Shown: positions 9,108-17,043, numbered from the stretch's first letter. The stretch is DNA of 64,000 bases from Undibacterium sp. KW1 (GCF_009937955.1 NZ_AP018439.1:3224001-3288000); one strand, 5' to 3'. The notes: generated by a model not told the origin, from the sequence alone. Made by a program: numbers and translations.

Positions 9108-9184
9108 TGGGGTGACCGATGGGGTTCGAACCCACGACAACAGGAATCACAATCCTGGACTCTACCAACTGAGCTACGGCCACC
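9108..9184 (-). tRNA. tRNA-His (GTG anticodon)
   Basis: A 77-nt cloverleaf on the minus strand that begins GGTGGCCGTAGCTCAGTTGG, with the anticodon stem-loop CAGGA-TTGTGAT-TCCTG, T arm GTGGGTTCGAACCCA, and CCA encoded in the gene. The extra G at position -1 faces C73, the identity element of tRNA-His. The terminator lies directly downstream. A decayed partial copy of this gene occurs at 22826-22882. Confidence 0.97.
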
Positions 9185-9350
9185 ACTGTATCGAGCACAA
9201 ATATTGCAGTGCAAGAGAGCTACGCATTATACGAGGAATTTGGCTTGCTGGCAATAGCATTCTTGGTAATCCCGTTCATTGCCACTCAAGCCATCAACTT
9301 CACAAGCCCTCTCGACACCACGTTACGGCCTGCTGAACACGATGGATTGA

Positions 9351-9884
9351 TCAGAATTTGCCACCACTTCCAGCGCCCTCACGCTGGCGCCCCATACCGC
9401 CTTTGCGCTGTGGAGCCTCGCCGCTATCCGGGCGTTTGGCCTTGGGCGCGTCTGCGGTGGCGCGCAAGGAAGCATTGATAAACAATTGCAGGGTCTGACG
9501 CTGCTTGTCATCCAGCGCATCGTTCAGGGTCAGTACCAACTCGCGGATTTGCTTGTTTTCTTGCAATGTAGTTTGCTCTTCCTGCTCTATCTGCGGGTTC
9601 AGCTCACGCAATTCGATATTGCTTTGCTCCAGCCGCAACTCCAGCTCGGATTGCAGGCGATTACGACGGACATCGCGCTGATGTTGCATGGACGTCAGCT
9701 TGCTTTCCGTCTGCTGCCATAGCAATTGCTGATTGTCATTCAGGTTCAATTCCTTCTTCAACTCCCCTGCTTTGGCGAGTAAATTATCCAAGCGCACTTC
9801 CATGACTGGCGTTGCATGTGCGAAGGAGGCAAACAGGGTGAAACAAGCGAATAAAGCTATTTTGCGTAAGTTGATAGTGTGCAT
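9351..9884 (-). CDS. Periplasmic LTXXQ-like (Spy/CpxP-type) helical protein
   Basis: Secreted protein of about 177 residues. The start MHTINLRKIALFACFTLFAS gives a Sec signal peptide ending FAHA. The mature part is mostly charged alpha-helix with two LTXXQ-like motifs (LNLNDNQQLLW and LNDALDDKQRQTL), the hallmark of Spy/CpxP periplasmic chaperone-like proteins. The C-terminus is Gly/Lys/Arg-rich and disordered (RKGGMGRQREGAG). A longer frame starts at 9926, but the Met at 9884 has an AGGA ribosome site and places the signal at the N-terminus. The family assignment rests on motifs and helical pattern and is moderately sure. Confidence 0.7.
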   Translation of the reverse strand: MHTINLRKIALFACFTLFASFAHATPVMEVRLDNLLAKAGELKKELNLNDNQQLLWQQTESKLTSMQHQRDVRRNRLQSELELRLEQSNIELRELNPQIEQEEQTTLQENKQIRELVLTLNDALDDKQRQTLQLFINASLRATADAPKAKRPDSGEAPQRKGGMGRQREGAGSGGKF

Positions 9885-10119
9885 ATCATTCCTGCCAATA
9901 AAAGTAGCGGGCATAAAAAAGCCCACGCAAATAAATGCGTAGGCGAAATCTCACTGAGGTAGTGAGTTGAAGGAGCGTGCAATGAAACATAATCAATATA
10001 TTCCGACAAGAACCCAACTCCACCATGTATTACAAATTCTTACGAATACTCGGGTTTCATTTACAAATTAGCTCATGTATCAGACTTGAACTTTGACTCT
10101 CAAACACATTCAATCATGA

Positions 10120-11118
10120 TCATGCAGCAGAGGCTTGCACTTCTTGCCCGCGGTCGAAGGTAGTTACACTTTTCATGGCTAACGCAGCCTCCAGCAGCAA
10201 CTCTGGCTGACCAGATGCAAGTCTTTTACTGTCTGACAGTATCTGGCGAAAAACACGCGCACCGACCAGGCCCATCATCAGTCCCAGCATGTGGCGGATC
10301 ACCGTATTCAGGCGCAGGCCTTTGCCGCCATTGCCATACAATTCCAGTTGTTGATAGATGTAGGGAATCATGTGCTGCAGAATTTCTTCCCTGCTTTTCA
10401 CCGGCGTAGTATCACCATAATAGCGCTCGTCAAAACTCGCCATGAAATAGGGATTGTGATAAGCCTCACGCCCTATCATGACTCCATCTACATGTTGCAG
10501 GTGCAAATCCATGTCTTCGAGGGTTTTGATGCCGCCGTTCAAAATGATTTCCAGATCAGGAAATTCTTTTTTCAGGCGATACGCATAGTCATATTTGAGC
10601 GGCGGAATTTCACGGTTTTCTTTGGGCGACAAACCCTTGAGTATCGCATTGCGCGCATGAACAATAAAGGTCTTGCAGCCGGCATCAGCAACGGTGCCGA
10701 CAAAATCACGCATGAATCCATAAGAATCGACTTCATTGATGCCGATGCGATGCTTGACTGTGACGTCGATAGAGACCACGTCTTTCATCGCCTTGACGCT
10801 GTCAGCAACCAATTGCGGCTCTGCCATCAGGCAGGCACCAAATGCCCCCTTTTGCACACGCTCAGACGGGCAACCGCAATTCAGATTGATTTCATCATAA
10901 CCCCATTGCTCACCAAGCTTGGCGGCATGCGCGAGATCAGCAAGCTCACTGCCCCCTAGCTGCAGGGCAACCGGATGCTCACCAGGATTAAATTCAAGAT
11001 GGCGTTGCACATCACCATACAGGAGTGAGCCGGTTGTCACCATTTCGGTGTACAACCAGGTATTGCGGGTGATATGGCGGTGGAACTGGCGGCAGTGCCT
11101 GTCAGTCCAATCCAGCAT
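10120..11118 (-). CDS. dusA: tRNA-dihydrouridine synthase A, 5' end displaced by prophage
   Basis: Flavoenzyme that reduces uridines in the tRNA D-loop. The motifs NLNCGCPSERV, the catalytic-loop GAFGACLM, KHRIGINE and NGGIKTLEDM identify DusA. The family N-terminus normally reads V-S-V-A-P-M-L-D-W-T-D; here the first usable start is the Met of MLDWTDRHCR, so strand beta-1 is lost. The missing codons lie at 22695-22760 beyond the integrated element. Upstream, the element itself encodes VSVAP in frame, but no ATG, GTG or TTG follows the preceding stop at 11209-11211. Activity is therefore doubtful unless an unusual start such as the ATT at 11193 is used. Confidence 0.9.
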   Translation of the reverse strand: MLDWTDRHCRQFHRHITRNTWLYTEMVTTGSLLYGDVQRHLEFNPGEHPVALQLGGSELADLAHAAKLGEQWGYDEINLNCGCPSERVQKGAFGACLMAEPQLVADSVKAMKDVVSIDVTVKHRIGINEVDSYGFMRDFVGTVADAGCKTFIVHARNAILKGLSPKENREIPPLKYDYAYRLKKEFPDLEIILNGGIKTLEDMDLHLQHVDGVMIGREAYHNPYFMASFDERYYGDTTPVKSREEILQHMIPYIYQQLELYGNGGKGLRLNTVIRHMLGLMMGLVGARVFRQILSDSKRLASGQPELLLEAALAMKSVTTFDRGQEVQASAA

Positions 11119-11124
11119 CGGGGC
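11102..11124. repeat. attL, 23-bp core direct repeat
   Basis: The 23-bp sequence beginning TCAGTCCAATCCAGCATCGG is repeated exactly at 22699-22721. It covers the dusA codons for PMLDWT. dusA 5' ends are a known integration site for a family of tyrosine integrases. The two copies bound the element. Confidence 0.9.
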
Positions 11125-11231
11125 TACACTAACAGTTCTGGGGGCTTTACTGGGGTTTTCTCTATGGAGAACGTCATTTCTTACGGCTTCAATCTTATTT
11201 AAACTTAATCAATATTATGCTATTTTACGCG

Positions 11232-11261
11232 CTCATTACGGAGAAATTACGGATTACGGAG
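11232..11261. repeat. 30-bp repeat, left copy (candidate integrase/excisionase arm site)
   Basis: A 30-bp sequence that contains ATTACGG three times and is identical to 22641-22670. It lies 107 bp inside attL and overlaps the ribosome-binding region of the integrase. Recombinase arm binding is inferred from its presence at both inner ends of the element. Confidence 0.6.
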
Positions 11262-11266
11262 CGGGT

Positions 11267-12277
11267 ATGGCATCAATACGGTTACGGAATGGATCATGGG
11301 TTGCGGATATTCGCCGCAAAGGTCATAAGTCTATCAGCAAATCGTTTGGGACAAAGGGTGCTGCGGAAAAGTGGGCCAGGGATATTGAGACCAGAATTGA
11401 CAGCCTCCAGTTTAAAGATGCCCGTAGCCTGGCACACGTAACACTTGGGCAGCTAATAGATCGATACGTCGAGGAAATTGGCGCAATCAAGCCATTCAGA
11501 AGAAATAAGGCCGATGTATTGAGAGTCTGGAAACTTCGGTTCGGTGACAGGCCGCTCTCAGAATTAACCGGCGACATGCTGATTGAATGGACCAGGACAA
11601 GGGCGAGAACAGTAAAAGGTACGACCATCGCAGTCGAGCTTGCCTATCTTGGCGTCGTACTGACAACGGCAAAAGAGCTTTGGCGCATGCCCGTGGACAC
11701 GGATGTTGTTCAGTCTGCACGCACCAGCCTCAGATATTTAGGTGTATCAACCAAAAGCAAAGAACGAGAGCGCCGACCAACCACCAAAGAGATTGACGAT
11801 ATTTGTCTTTATTTCACCACAAAGGTACGTCAGAAGGTACCAATGGAACCCCTGATACTTTTTGCCATTGAGACGGCCATGCGCCTGGGAGAAATTCTCA
11901 ATCTGAAATGGGATGATTTAAACGAGGCAGACCGCACTATTATTATTAGGGACCGGAAACATCCGACAGAGAAACAGGGGAATGATCAAGAGGTGCCGCT
12001 ACTGGGTGATGCATTTAAAATAATTAAATCGATGCCCAGGACAGATGATAGAATTTTTCCAATCGCTATCGGGACGCCCAGCAGCTTGTTTCCCCGTGCC
12101 TGCAAGGAATTAGGCATTGTTGACCTACGGTTCCACGATTTGCGACACGAAGGAGTAAGCAGACTGTTTGAAAAAGGCTACTCCATAGAGCAGGTAGCAC
12201 TGGTATCAGGCCACCGCTCCTGGAAGATGTTAAGCAGGTACGTGCAGTTGCGAGCAAAAGATTTGCATCGCGCTTAA
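11267..12277 (+). CDS. int: Tyrosine recombinase / phage integrase (dusA-type)
   Basis: Site-specific recombinase of 336 residues. The C-terminal catalytic domain shows Arg206 ([13 protein letters not shown]), His290-x-x-Arg293 (FHDLRHEG), His316 (GHRSW) and the nucleophile Tyr325 (LSRYVQL). The N-terminal part (residues 1-60, LRNGSWVADIRRKGHKSISK) matches the arm-binding AP2-like region, followed by a SAM-like core-binding domain. The ATG at 11267 is chosen because GGAG lies 5 nt before it; a longer frame runs back through attL into dusA sequence and is not credible. It is transcribed away from attL. A 30-bp repeat shared with the attR end overlaps its leader. Confidence 0.93.
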   Translation: MASIRLRNGSWVADIRRKGHKSISKSFGTKGAAEKWARDIETRIDSLQFKDARSLAHVTLGQLIDRYVEEIGAIKPFRRNKADVLRVWKLRFGDRPLSELTGDMLIEWTRTRARTVKGTTIAVELAYLGVVLTTAKELWRMPVDTDVVQSARTSLRYLGVSTKSKERERRPTTKEIDDICLYFTTKVRQKVPMEPLILFAIETAMRLGEILNLKWDDLNEADRTIIIRDRKHPTEKQGNDQEVPLLGDAFKIIKSMPRTDDRIFPIAIGTPSSLFPRACKELGIVDLRFHDLRHEGVSRLFEKGYSIEQVALVSGHRSWKMLSRYVQLRAKDLHRA

Positions 12278-12387
12278 TTACTCGATTGAATTTTGTATTT
12301 GCTTAACGTTGCGTTTAAGCCACTAAAACGACTGCAAACTATGATTAAATATTGATGTGCAGCAACAATTTAATATAGGGGGTTGGT

Positions 12388-12660
12388 ATGTTGAAGATTG
12401 GAATGGCTGGTTTTTTGGGTGGTTGTGTTCTGCTATATCAAGTAACGGCATTCAGCACGATTGTATCCCTAGAGAAAAGCAAGGAGGATTGTGTAACAGC
12501 CTTCATTGATGCAGCCCACAAGGACGTATTCGCCCACCAATTAGGCACACAAAAAGCTTTTAATGAGGCCAAGGAAGACATGGCACAGGCAGAATTAAAG
12601 TGCAAGGCCATGGAAAATAAGGCCAAAACCATCGCAAAGGTAATGCAGCTACCTCAATGA
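12388..12660 (+). CDS. Small membrane-anchored protein of unknown function
   Basis: 90 residues after a strong GGGGG ribosome site. The N-terminus (IGMAGFLGGCVLLYQVTAF) is a single hydrophobic segment, either an anchor or an uncleaved signal. The remaining 65 residues are charged, helical and Lys/Glu/Ala-rich (KEDMAQAELKCKAMENKAKT) with two cysteines. I recognise no family. It stands alone between the integrase and a leftward gene and is a likely accessory gene of the element. Confidence 0.6.
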   Translation: MLKIGMAGFLGGCVLLYQVTAFSTIVSLEKSKEDCVTAFIDAAHKDVFAHQLGTQKAFNEAKEDMAQAELKCKAMENKAKTIAKVMQLPQ

Positions 12661-12697
12661 CACCGGCAGTCGTTTACCCATTTCGCTATGTCATCAG

Positions 12698-13057
12698 CTA
12701 CTTTAAAGCCAGCGCCTCTGCACTGGCTTTAAACGCAAATTTTTCATTCTGATTGTCAGTGATAATTATCATCCAGGATTGTGTGTATTCGACGTGATAG
12801 TCACCTGATTGGATTCGCTCAAAGCCACTTAGCATGAACCTGTCTGCCCTGATCCATACTAACTCAGGCTCATACAGGTATTCGCTCCACTGTTGAATCG
12901 AGCCATGCTTAAAACATGCCAGGCGTAAAGTTCTAAATCTGACCTCATCTTTTGGTGCCTCACCCATTGATAGTAAGCCATATCTAAACTTACTTTCTAT
13001 AGTATCCCTGTCCTGGGCCACGCCCATGCAGCGCATTTTTGATACTTTCACATTCAT
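12698..13057 (-). CDS. Hypothetical protein of the prophage cargo region
   Basis: About 119 residues from MNVKVSKMRCMGVAQD, preceded by a GGATGG-like ribosome site. It is a soluble protein with mixed alpha/beta character and no signal peptide or membrane segment, rich in aromatic residues (YLYEPELVWIRADRF, YTQSWMIIIT). I do not recognise a family. It is transcribed against both neighbours, which suggests an independent cargo gene. Confidence 0.5.
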   Translation of the reverse strand: MNVKVSKMRCMGVAQDRDTIESKFRYGLLSMGEAPKDEVRFRTLRLACFKHGSIQQWSEYLYEPELVWIRADRFMLSGFERIQSGDYHVEYTQSWMIIITDNQNEKFAFKASAEALALK

Positions 13058-13244
13058 ACAACCATCCTGCAATTACTGTACATACAATCAGTATCAACTA
13101 ACTTTAGAAAGTTGTCCAAGACTTAGCCAACATGAGCTGCTGTGAGTTGTTACGCTGAGATGGTTAAATTTCTTTTCTTATTGATAATGTTTTGTGGCGG
13201 ATGATATTGTTTGTCAATTGTTTAATTGAGAAAGGATTTCACAA

Positions 13245-13997
13245 ATGACACAGGCAATGATGGACGACACTTCGGATAAAGTCCGCCGCAACCTTGTAGC
13301 TTTTTGCACCGCAATTTTGATTGCATTTTTCCTTGGCATCAAAATCGAAGAAGTTCAGCCCTTACTATTAAAAGCCAACATAGCCAATAAAGAACGGTTA
13401 TGGCCTGTGCTGCTTGTAGTTTGGCTGTATTTGTTTTATCGATTCAAAGTGTCTAAATCCACACTGGAAACGTGGGAAGTATGGAAGGCAAAGAGACGCG
13501 AAATTTTCCATAATATAAAGAGACATGACTCCAGAATCATTATAGAAAAATATCTCTACGACCAAAAAACCTACTTGGGCTCTGTGATGTTCACACCATT
13601 TGTGAATAGCTCATGGAAACCGTTACCGGAAAAATTCAAAGTAAAAGCAGTTTCGTTCGATAGCGATTTTGATTCGCGGTTAAAAAAAGACTACATCGAT
13701 AACATAATAGTAAATATAGAATTTGATGGAATTATAACCGTGGACGTCGAAGCGGAACTTGCATCGCATATCACATCGGCCTTTGAAACTTCGCTACACA
13801 ATACCGGCGACTATAAATCGAGTAGGACACTATTTTTTCAAACAACTGCGCATGTAGTATTTTCAAAGTACACTTTTTATACTAAAACTTTCGCATCGTT
13901 TCTAAAGTCGATTTTTAATTGGGAATTCAGTGAGGTAGTTTTTGGCTATCTGATAGCCACAAGTGCCGTTGCAGTCATTGTCTATAAACTGCTTTAA
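13245..13997 (+). CDS. Three-TM membrane protein of unknown function
   Basis: 250 residues after an AAGGA ribosome site. Two hydrophobic segments lie near the N-terminus (about 18-33, AFCTAILIAFFLGI, and about 50-66, LWPVLLVVWLYLFYRF). A soluble domain of about 150 residues with alternating strands and charged turns follows, then a C-terminal segment (about 230-248, GYLIATSAVAVIVYKLL). The gene is clearly AT-richer than its neighbours, a sign of separate origin. Position and topology would suit a superinfection-exclusion or defence protein carried as prophage cargo, but nothing in the sequence proves this and I recognise no family. Confidence 0.55.
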   Translation: MTQAMMDDTSDKVRRNLVAFCTAILIAFFLGIKIEEVQPLLLKANIANKERLWPVLLVVWLYLFYRFKVSKSTLETWEVWKAKRREIFHNIKRHDSRIIIEKYLYDQKTYLGSVMFTPFVNSSWKPLPEKFKVKAVSFDSDFDSRLKKDYIDNIIVNIEFDGIITVDVEAELASHITSAFETSLHNTGDYKSSRTLFFQTTAHVVFSKYTFYTKTFASFLKSIFNWEFSEVVFGYLIATSAVAVIVYKLL

Positions 13998-14010
13998 CCA
14001 AAAACCCGAC

Positions 14011-14180
14011 CATAGATTAAAACGACTATGCCACCAGGTGCGCATCGAGCATAGTCGTCAATGTCTATGGGATCCGGCAGGCATAGCCATTGACGACTAT
14101 GCTGCAGGAACTTTCCATTCTTAGCTTGCCTGCATAGTCATCGATAACTATACTGGCCGACATAGTCATTTATATCTATG
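14011..14180. repeat. Array of five 20-bp dyads (CATAG-N10-CTATG) before a methyltransferase
   Basis: Units at 14011-14030, 14050-14069, 14082-14101, 14133-14152 and 14161-14180. All have CATAG, exactly 10 nt, then CTATG (CTATA in unit 4). Read in one orientation each begins CATAGTC(G/A). Units 2, 4 and 5 lie on the plus strand and units 1 and 3 on the minus strand. Unit 5 ends 10 bp before the methyltransferase ATG. A sixth copy overlaps that gene's stop codon. I found no other full copy in the window. Confidence 0.85.
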
Positions 14181-14190
14181 GTGGGCCTGC

Positions 14191-14868
14191 ATGGGGTATT
14201 TGGGATCAAAGGCGGCAAGCGGCGCGTATCAGGTAATCATTGCCAATATGCCGCCGCACGACACGTATATTGAAACGCATTTAGGAAGTGGCGCTGTCAT
14301 GTCTCGCAAGCCAGGTGCAAACCGGTCTATCGGCATTGACATGGACCAGGCCGTCATTGATCTATACCGCAAAGACAATCCAGGCACTGAACTGCACCAG
14401 GGCGACGCCCTAACATACTTGAAGCAGTTTGACTTCACTTGCGCCGGTCGCGTGCTGATCTATGCAGACCCGCCCTACTTGCTGAGCACCAGAACGTCAC
14501 GCCACCGCTACAAACATGAATACACTGATGACGACCATAGGGAACTGCTTGCCGTTCTGCGCGGGCTTTCTGAGGCCGGTGCGGCTGTGATGCTGTCGGG
14601 TTATCCGTCAGCGCTTTACGATACGATCTTAGAGGGATGGAGGTCAGTAGAATTTCAAGTGATGACGCGAGGTGGGCCGCGCACTGAGAAACTATGGATG
14701 AGTTTTGATGCGGGTGCTGCGCACTGGGCGACGTACGCGGGAGAGGGATTTGCTGAGCGCCAGAGAATTAAGCGGAAGGCGGCTCGATGGGCAGATAATT
14801 ATAGGGCATTGCCACCAGGAGAGCGCCTGGCCATACTGGCAGCAATGCTTGAGGTGAGCGGCACATAG
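14191..14868 (+). CDS. Phage-type DNA adenine methyltransferase (D12 class), orphan
   Basis: 225 residues. The catalytic motif IV is D93-P-P-Y (IYADPPYLLSTRT). The AdoMet-binding region lies at the N-terminus (DTYIETHLGSGAVMSRKPG and GIDMDQAVIDLY), so the motif order fits an N6-adenine enzyme of the Dam/D12 group. The target site cannot be read from sequence, and no partner restriction gene is visible. GGTGG serves as ribosome site. Five 20-bp dyads sit in the 180 bp upstream, and a sixth overlaps the TAG stop. It is convergent, with a 35-bp gap, to a second and dissimilar adenine methyltransferase. Confidence 0.88.
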   Translation: MGYLGSKAASGAYQVIIANMPPHDTYIETHLGSGAVMSRKPGANRSIGIDMDQAVIDLYRKDNPGTELHQGDALTYLKQFDFTCAGRVLIYADPPYLLSTRTSRHRYKHEYTDDDHRELLAVLRGLSEAGAAVMLSGYPSALYDTILEGWRSVEFQVMTRGGPRTEKLWMSFDAGAAHWATYAGEGFAERQRIKRKAARWADNYRALPPGERLAILAAMLEVSGT

Positions 14869-14883
14869 TTGATTTTGACTATG
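14864..14883. repeat. Sixth CATAG-N10-CTATG dyad, at the methyltransferase 3' end
   Basis: CATAGTTGATTTTGACTATG. The TAG of the left arm is the stop codon of the preceding methyltransferase gene. In the minus orientation it begins CATAGTCA, like units 4 and 5 upstream. The repeats therefore flank the gene on both sides. Confidence 0.85.
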
Positions 14884-14903
14884 GTCGACGGCTGAATTCC
14901 CTT

Positions 14904-15692
14904 TTAAAAGAGTCCTACTGGATCACTTGCGCGATCCCATGAATAAATAATCACTTCCAACCTGTCCACGGCCTTACCGCCACCCCCGACGCTATACTTT
15001 ATCGGCACAGTATCGATCTCAAAGTCCGCAAATATGCGACGGATATCCGGGTGATCGTTCAGGCTGATGATGGCCTTGCCTTTTAACGTCTTGAGCGTGT
15101 CGGCCATCAGTTCATATTGCTCGATCCCAAAATCCACACCGTAGCCTTCCGTTTCCCAGTATGGCGGGTCCAGGTAAAAGAACGTGTGTGGCCGGTCATA
15201 GCGCAGCATTAGCTTGTGCCAGTCCATGTTTTCGATATAAGCAGAAGCCAAGCGGAGGTGCGCTGCAGAGATGTTTTCTTCGATGCGCATAAAATTCAAT
15301 GGAGGGGCCGTGGTGGCAGTCCCCCATGTCTGGCCGTCCACTTTGCCGCCAAAAGCATGCTGCTGCAGGTAAAAAAAGCGTGCTGCCCGCTGAATATCGG
15401 TAAGTGTCTGTGGCGGGGTTTCCTGTTGCCACTTAAACACATCCCGGCTCGATAGTGCGTACTTGTATTGGCGCACAAACTCTTCCATGTGATTCTTGAC
15501 GACCCGGTACAGGTTGACCAGCTCGCCGTTGATGTCGTTAATGACTTCGACTTCAGCCGGTTGCCGCATGAAGTACAAAGCCGCCCCGCCCGCGAAAACT
15601 TCAACGTAGCAGCTATGGGGAGGGAAATTAGGGATCAGCTTGTCGGCCAAGCGACGCTTGCCGCCGATCCAGGGAATGATAGGCATTGCCAT
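14904..15692 (-). CDS. DNA adenine methyltransferase (D12 class), orphan
   Basis: 262 residues from the Met of MAMPIIPWIGGKRRLADKLI, preceded by AAGG. The AdoMet-binding motif I (WIGGKRRL and EVFAGGAALYF) and motif IV D175-P-P-Y (FFYLDPPYWETEGYG) are intact. NDINGELVNLYRVVKNH is typical of phage D12 enzymes. The likely role is protection from host restriction or altered regulation, since no cognate endonuclease is nearby. It is the most downstream gene of the leftward late block and lies 158 bp beyond Rz. The longer frame to 15851 lacks family similarity in its first 53 residues. Confidence 0.9.
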   Translation of the reverse strand: MAMPIIPWIGGKRRLADKLIPNFPPHSCYVEVFAGGAALYFMRQPAEVEVINDINGELVNLYRVVKNHMEEFVRQYKYALSSRDVFKWQQETPPQTLTDIQRAARFFYLQQHAFGGKVDGQTWGTATTAPPLNFMRIEENISAAHLRLASAYIENMDWHKLMLRYDRPHTFFYLDPPYWETEGYGVDFGIEQYELMADTLKTLKGKAIISLNDHPDIRRIFADFEIDTVPIKYSVGGGGKAVDRLEVIIYSWDRASDPVGLF

Positions 15693-15850
15693 TGAGTAAA
15701 CCTTATTGATTGTGCTAGACTTTGCCCGCCTCGCGAGGTGGCAGAGCCTTGCTCGGTTCACTGTGCATGCAGTGGATTGAGGCCGGTATAGGTTGTTCGC
15801 GCAACTTACTCCGGCGCTCTGTTCTTTTTTGCTTTGTGCAGACGTCTGCA

Positions 15851-16372
15851 CTATTCCTGTGGGGTATTCGTTACCACCTGGAGCTTTTTATAAAAGTCTC
15901 GCAGCCCTAGCGCTTGCTCACGCCAGGCGATGCAACTGGTTGCATTGTGCGCAGTTGTTTCTGCAACGTCAGTGAGCGAAACTCCGGCGGGTTCTCGGTC
16001 AGCACTGGCGGGAGGTCCGGTATCGTTACCCGCCCAGGCGGCGTTGTAGTTGCGCACGAAGCCAGCATTGATAACGCAAGCAGCACTATCACTGGCCGTA
16101 ACAAATGCAGGCGCATCTTGTTCATTTTTTTCCCCTTGTTCATACACTTCTATAAAACGGTCTTTATAAACCGTTTGCGTTTCGGTCACGACTTTGGTTT
16201 GTGCCTTGCCGATGGCAACAGTCTGGCTGGCCTGCTTGGAGATGTAATCGTTATGGAATTCACCGGCGACGCGCTCGCCATGCAATTGACCGAGCAGGAA
16301 CATGGCACCGGCTATAACGGCTACAGCAACCAGGCGTAACCAGCCTGGCACTACATAAGAAAGCAGGCTCAT
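15851..16372 (-). CDS. Rz: Rz-like inner-membrane spanin
   Basis: 173 residues with an N-terminal membrane anchor (about 10-28, GWLRLVAVAVIAGAMFLLGQL) and a long charged periplasmic stretch (SKQASQTVAIGKAQTKVVTE) suited to a coiled coil. Family knowledge: i-spanins pair with a lipoprotein o-spanin to fuse the two membranes at the last step of lysis. The start codon overlaps the endolysin stop (ATGA), so translation is probably coupled. A second gene in another frame (15907-16125) lies entirely within it and encodes the partner. Confidence 0.85.
   Translation of the reverse strand: MSLLSYVVPGWLRLVAVAVIAGAMFLLGQLHGERVAGEFHNDYISKQASQTVAIGKAQTKVVTETQTVYKDRFIEVYEQGEKNEQDAPAFVTASDSAACVINAGFVRNYNAAWAGNDTGPPASADREPAGVSLTDVAETTAHNATSCIAWREQALGLRDFYKKLQVVTNTPQE
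15907..16125 (-). CDS. Rz1: Rz1-like outer-membrane spanin lipoprotein, nested in Rz
   Basis: 72 residues in a different frame, wholly inside the Rz gene. The signal peptide MNKMRLHLLRPVIVLLALSM ends in the lipobox LASC, followed by a proline-rich stretch (TTTPPGRVTIPDLPPVL) that is typical of Rz1. I prefer the inner Met at 16125, which has a purine-rich AAGGGGAAAA leader; an alternative Met lies at 16143. Embedding in the i-spanin gene is a known phage arrangement and strengthens both calls. Confidence 0.88.
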   Translation of the reverse strand: MNKMRLHLLRPVIVLLALSMLASCATTTPPGRVTIPDLPPVLTENPPEFRSLTLQKQLRTMQPVASPGVSKR

Positions 16373-17043
16373 AGTCGCCCCTCATATTTGGGCATCCGGG
16401 CAAACACTCTGGACGGATACCGGCTGTTGATCGTGCAAAAGTCTTCGCCGTAGCCCTGCACCTTTACACGTGACTGCGGACACTGTCGCTCAAGGTGACT
16501 GAACCACTTGCGCGAATCACAGCCAGGCGTGACATCACACAACTTTATGCGCTTGCTGATGCTGCCGGGGCCGCCGTTGTGTATGGCGGCAGCGCATGCC
16601 TTGACATCATCTGGGCCATCGAGCAGAACACTGCAGCGCTCATCACTCAGGTGTGTCTTGATGACCACTGCCCGCAGCTGGTACTTCACTGCATAGCAGT
16701 CCTTCCATGACCACCCAGCCAGTGATGGATGCAGCAACCGGGTCTCTGCCAGCGCATCAAAGCGTGTGGAGCCATCTGCATTGATTGCCCGCGTGAACTG
16801 GCCCAGGCCGCAGCCCAGCTCCCTCGATGTCTTGAGGGTAGCGCCAATCTTCCAGAGGCTTTCTTGTTCAATCAGCGCCGGGAGGAATGCACGGGGAGCC
16901 AGATCAGGCCAATACTGATCTATCTCAACCTTGAGCGATGGCAGCAGCTTCTCAGCATCGCCAGGCATTTTCTGCGCTATGGCTGGCACACACAAGGCCA
17001 GCCATAGCAAAAAAGCGCCCAAAGGCGCTATAAAGCGGTTCAC
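16369..17043 (-). CDS. Exported endolysin, SLT-type lytic transglycosylase
   Basis: Peptidoglycan-cleaving lysis enzyme of 224 residues. The GTG start at 17043 overlaps the preceding holin-like gene's stop (GTGA). The N-terminus (FIAPLGAFLLWLALCVPAIAQ) is a Sec signal with an AIAQ-type cleavage site, so export need not depend on a holin lesion. The catalytic signature is E61-S62 (PALIEQESLW), followed by the GLGQ-type motif in ELGCGLGQFTRA, both as in lytic transglycosylases of the SLT fold. Several C-terminal cysteines could form disulfides in the periplasm. The next gene, Rz, overlaps it by 4 bp. Confidence 0.85.
   Translation of the reverse strand: MNRFIAPLGAFLLWLALCVPAIAQKMPGDAEKLLPSLKVEIDQYWPDLAPRAFLPALIEQESLWKIGATLKTSRELGCGLGQFTRAINADGSTRFDALAETRLLHPSLAGWSWKDCYAVKYQLRAVVIKTHLSDERCSVLLDGPDDVKACAAAIHNGGPGSISKRIKLCDVTPGCDSRKWFSHLERQCPQSRVKVQGYGEDFCTINSRYPSRVFARMPKYEGRL

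Noticed and set aside
10576..10600. Further CATAGTC occurrences (for example near 10577, 16366 and 61141)
   Set aside because: They lack the second arm CTATG at the 10-bp distance, so they are chance 7-mers.
11102..11266. Integrase start further upstream, at 10919
   Set aside because: That frame runs through dusA and attL. The ATG at 11267 has a good ribosome site and begins the conserved integrase N-terminus.
14011..14180. CRISPR array
   Set aside because: The repeats are palindromic, only 20 bp, in both orientations, with spacing of 28-51 bp, and no cas genes are present.
14000..14190. Plasmid- or phage-type origin of replication (iterons)
   Set aside because: No replication initiator gene is near, the units alternate in orientation, and one lies 700 bp away behind the methyltransferase.
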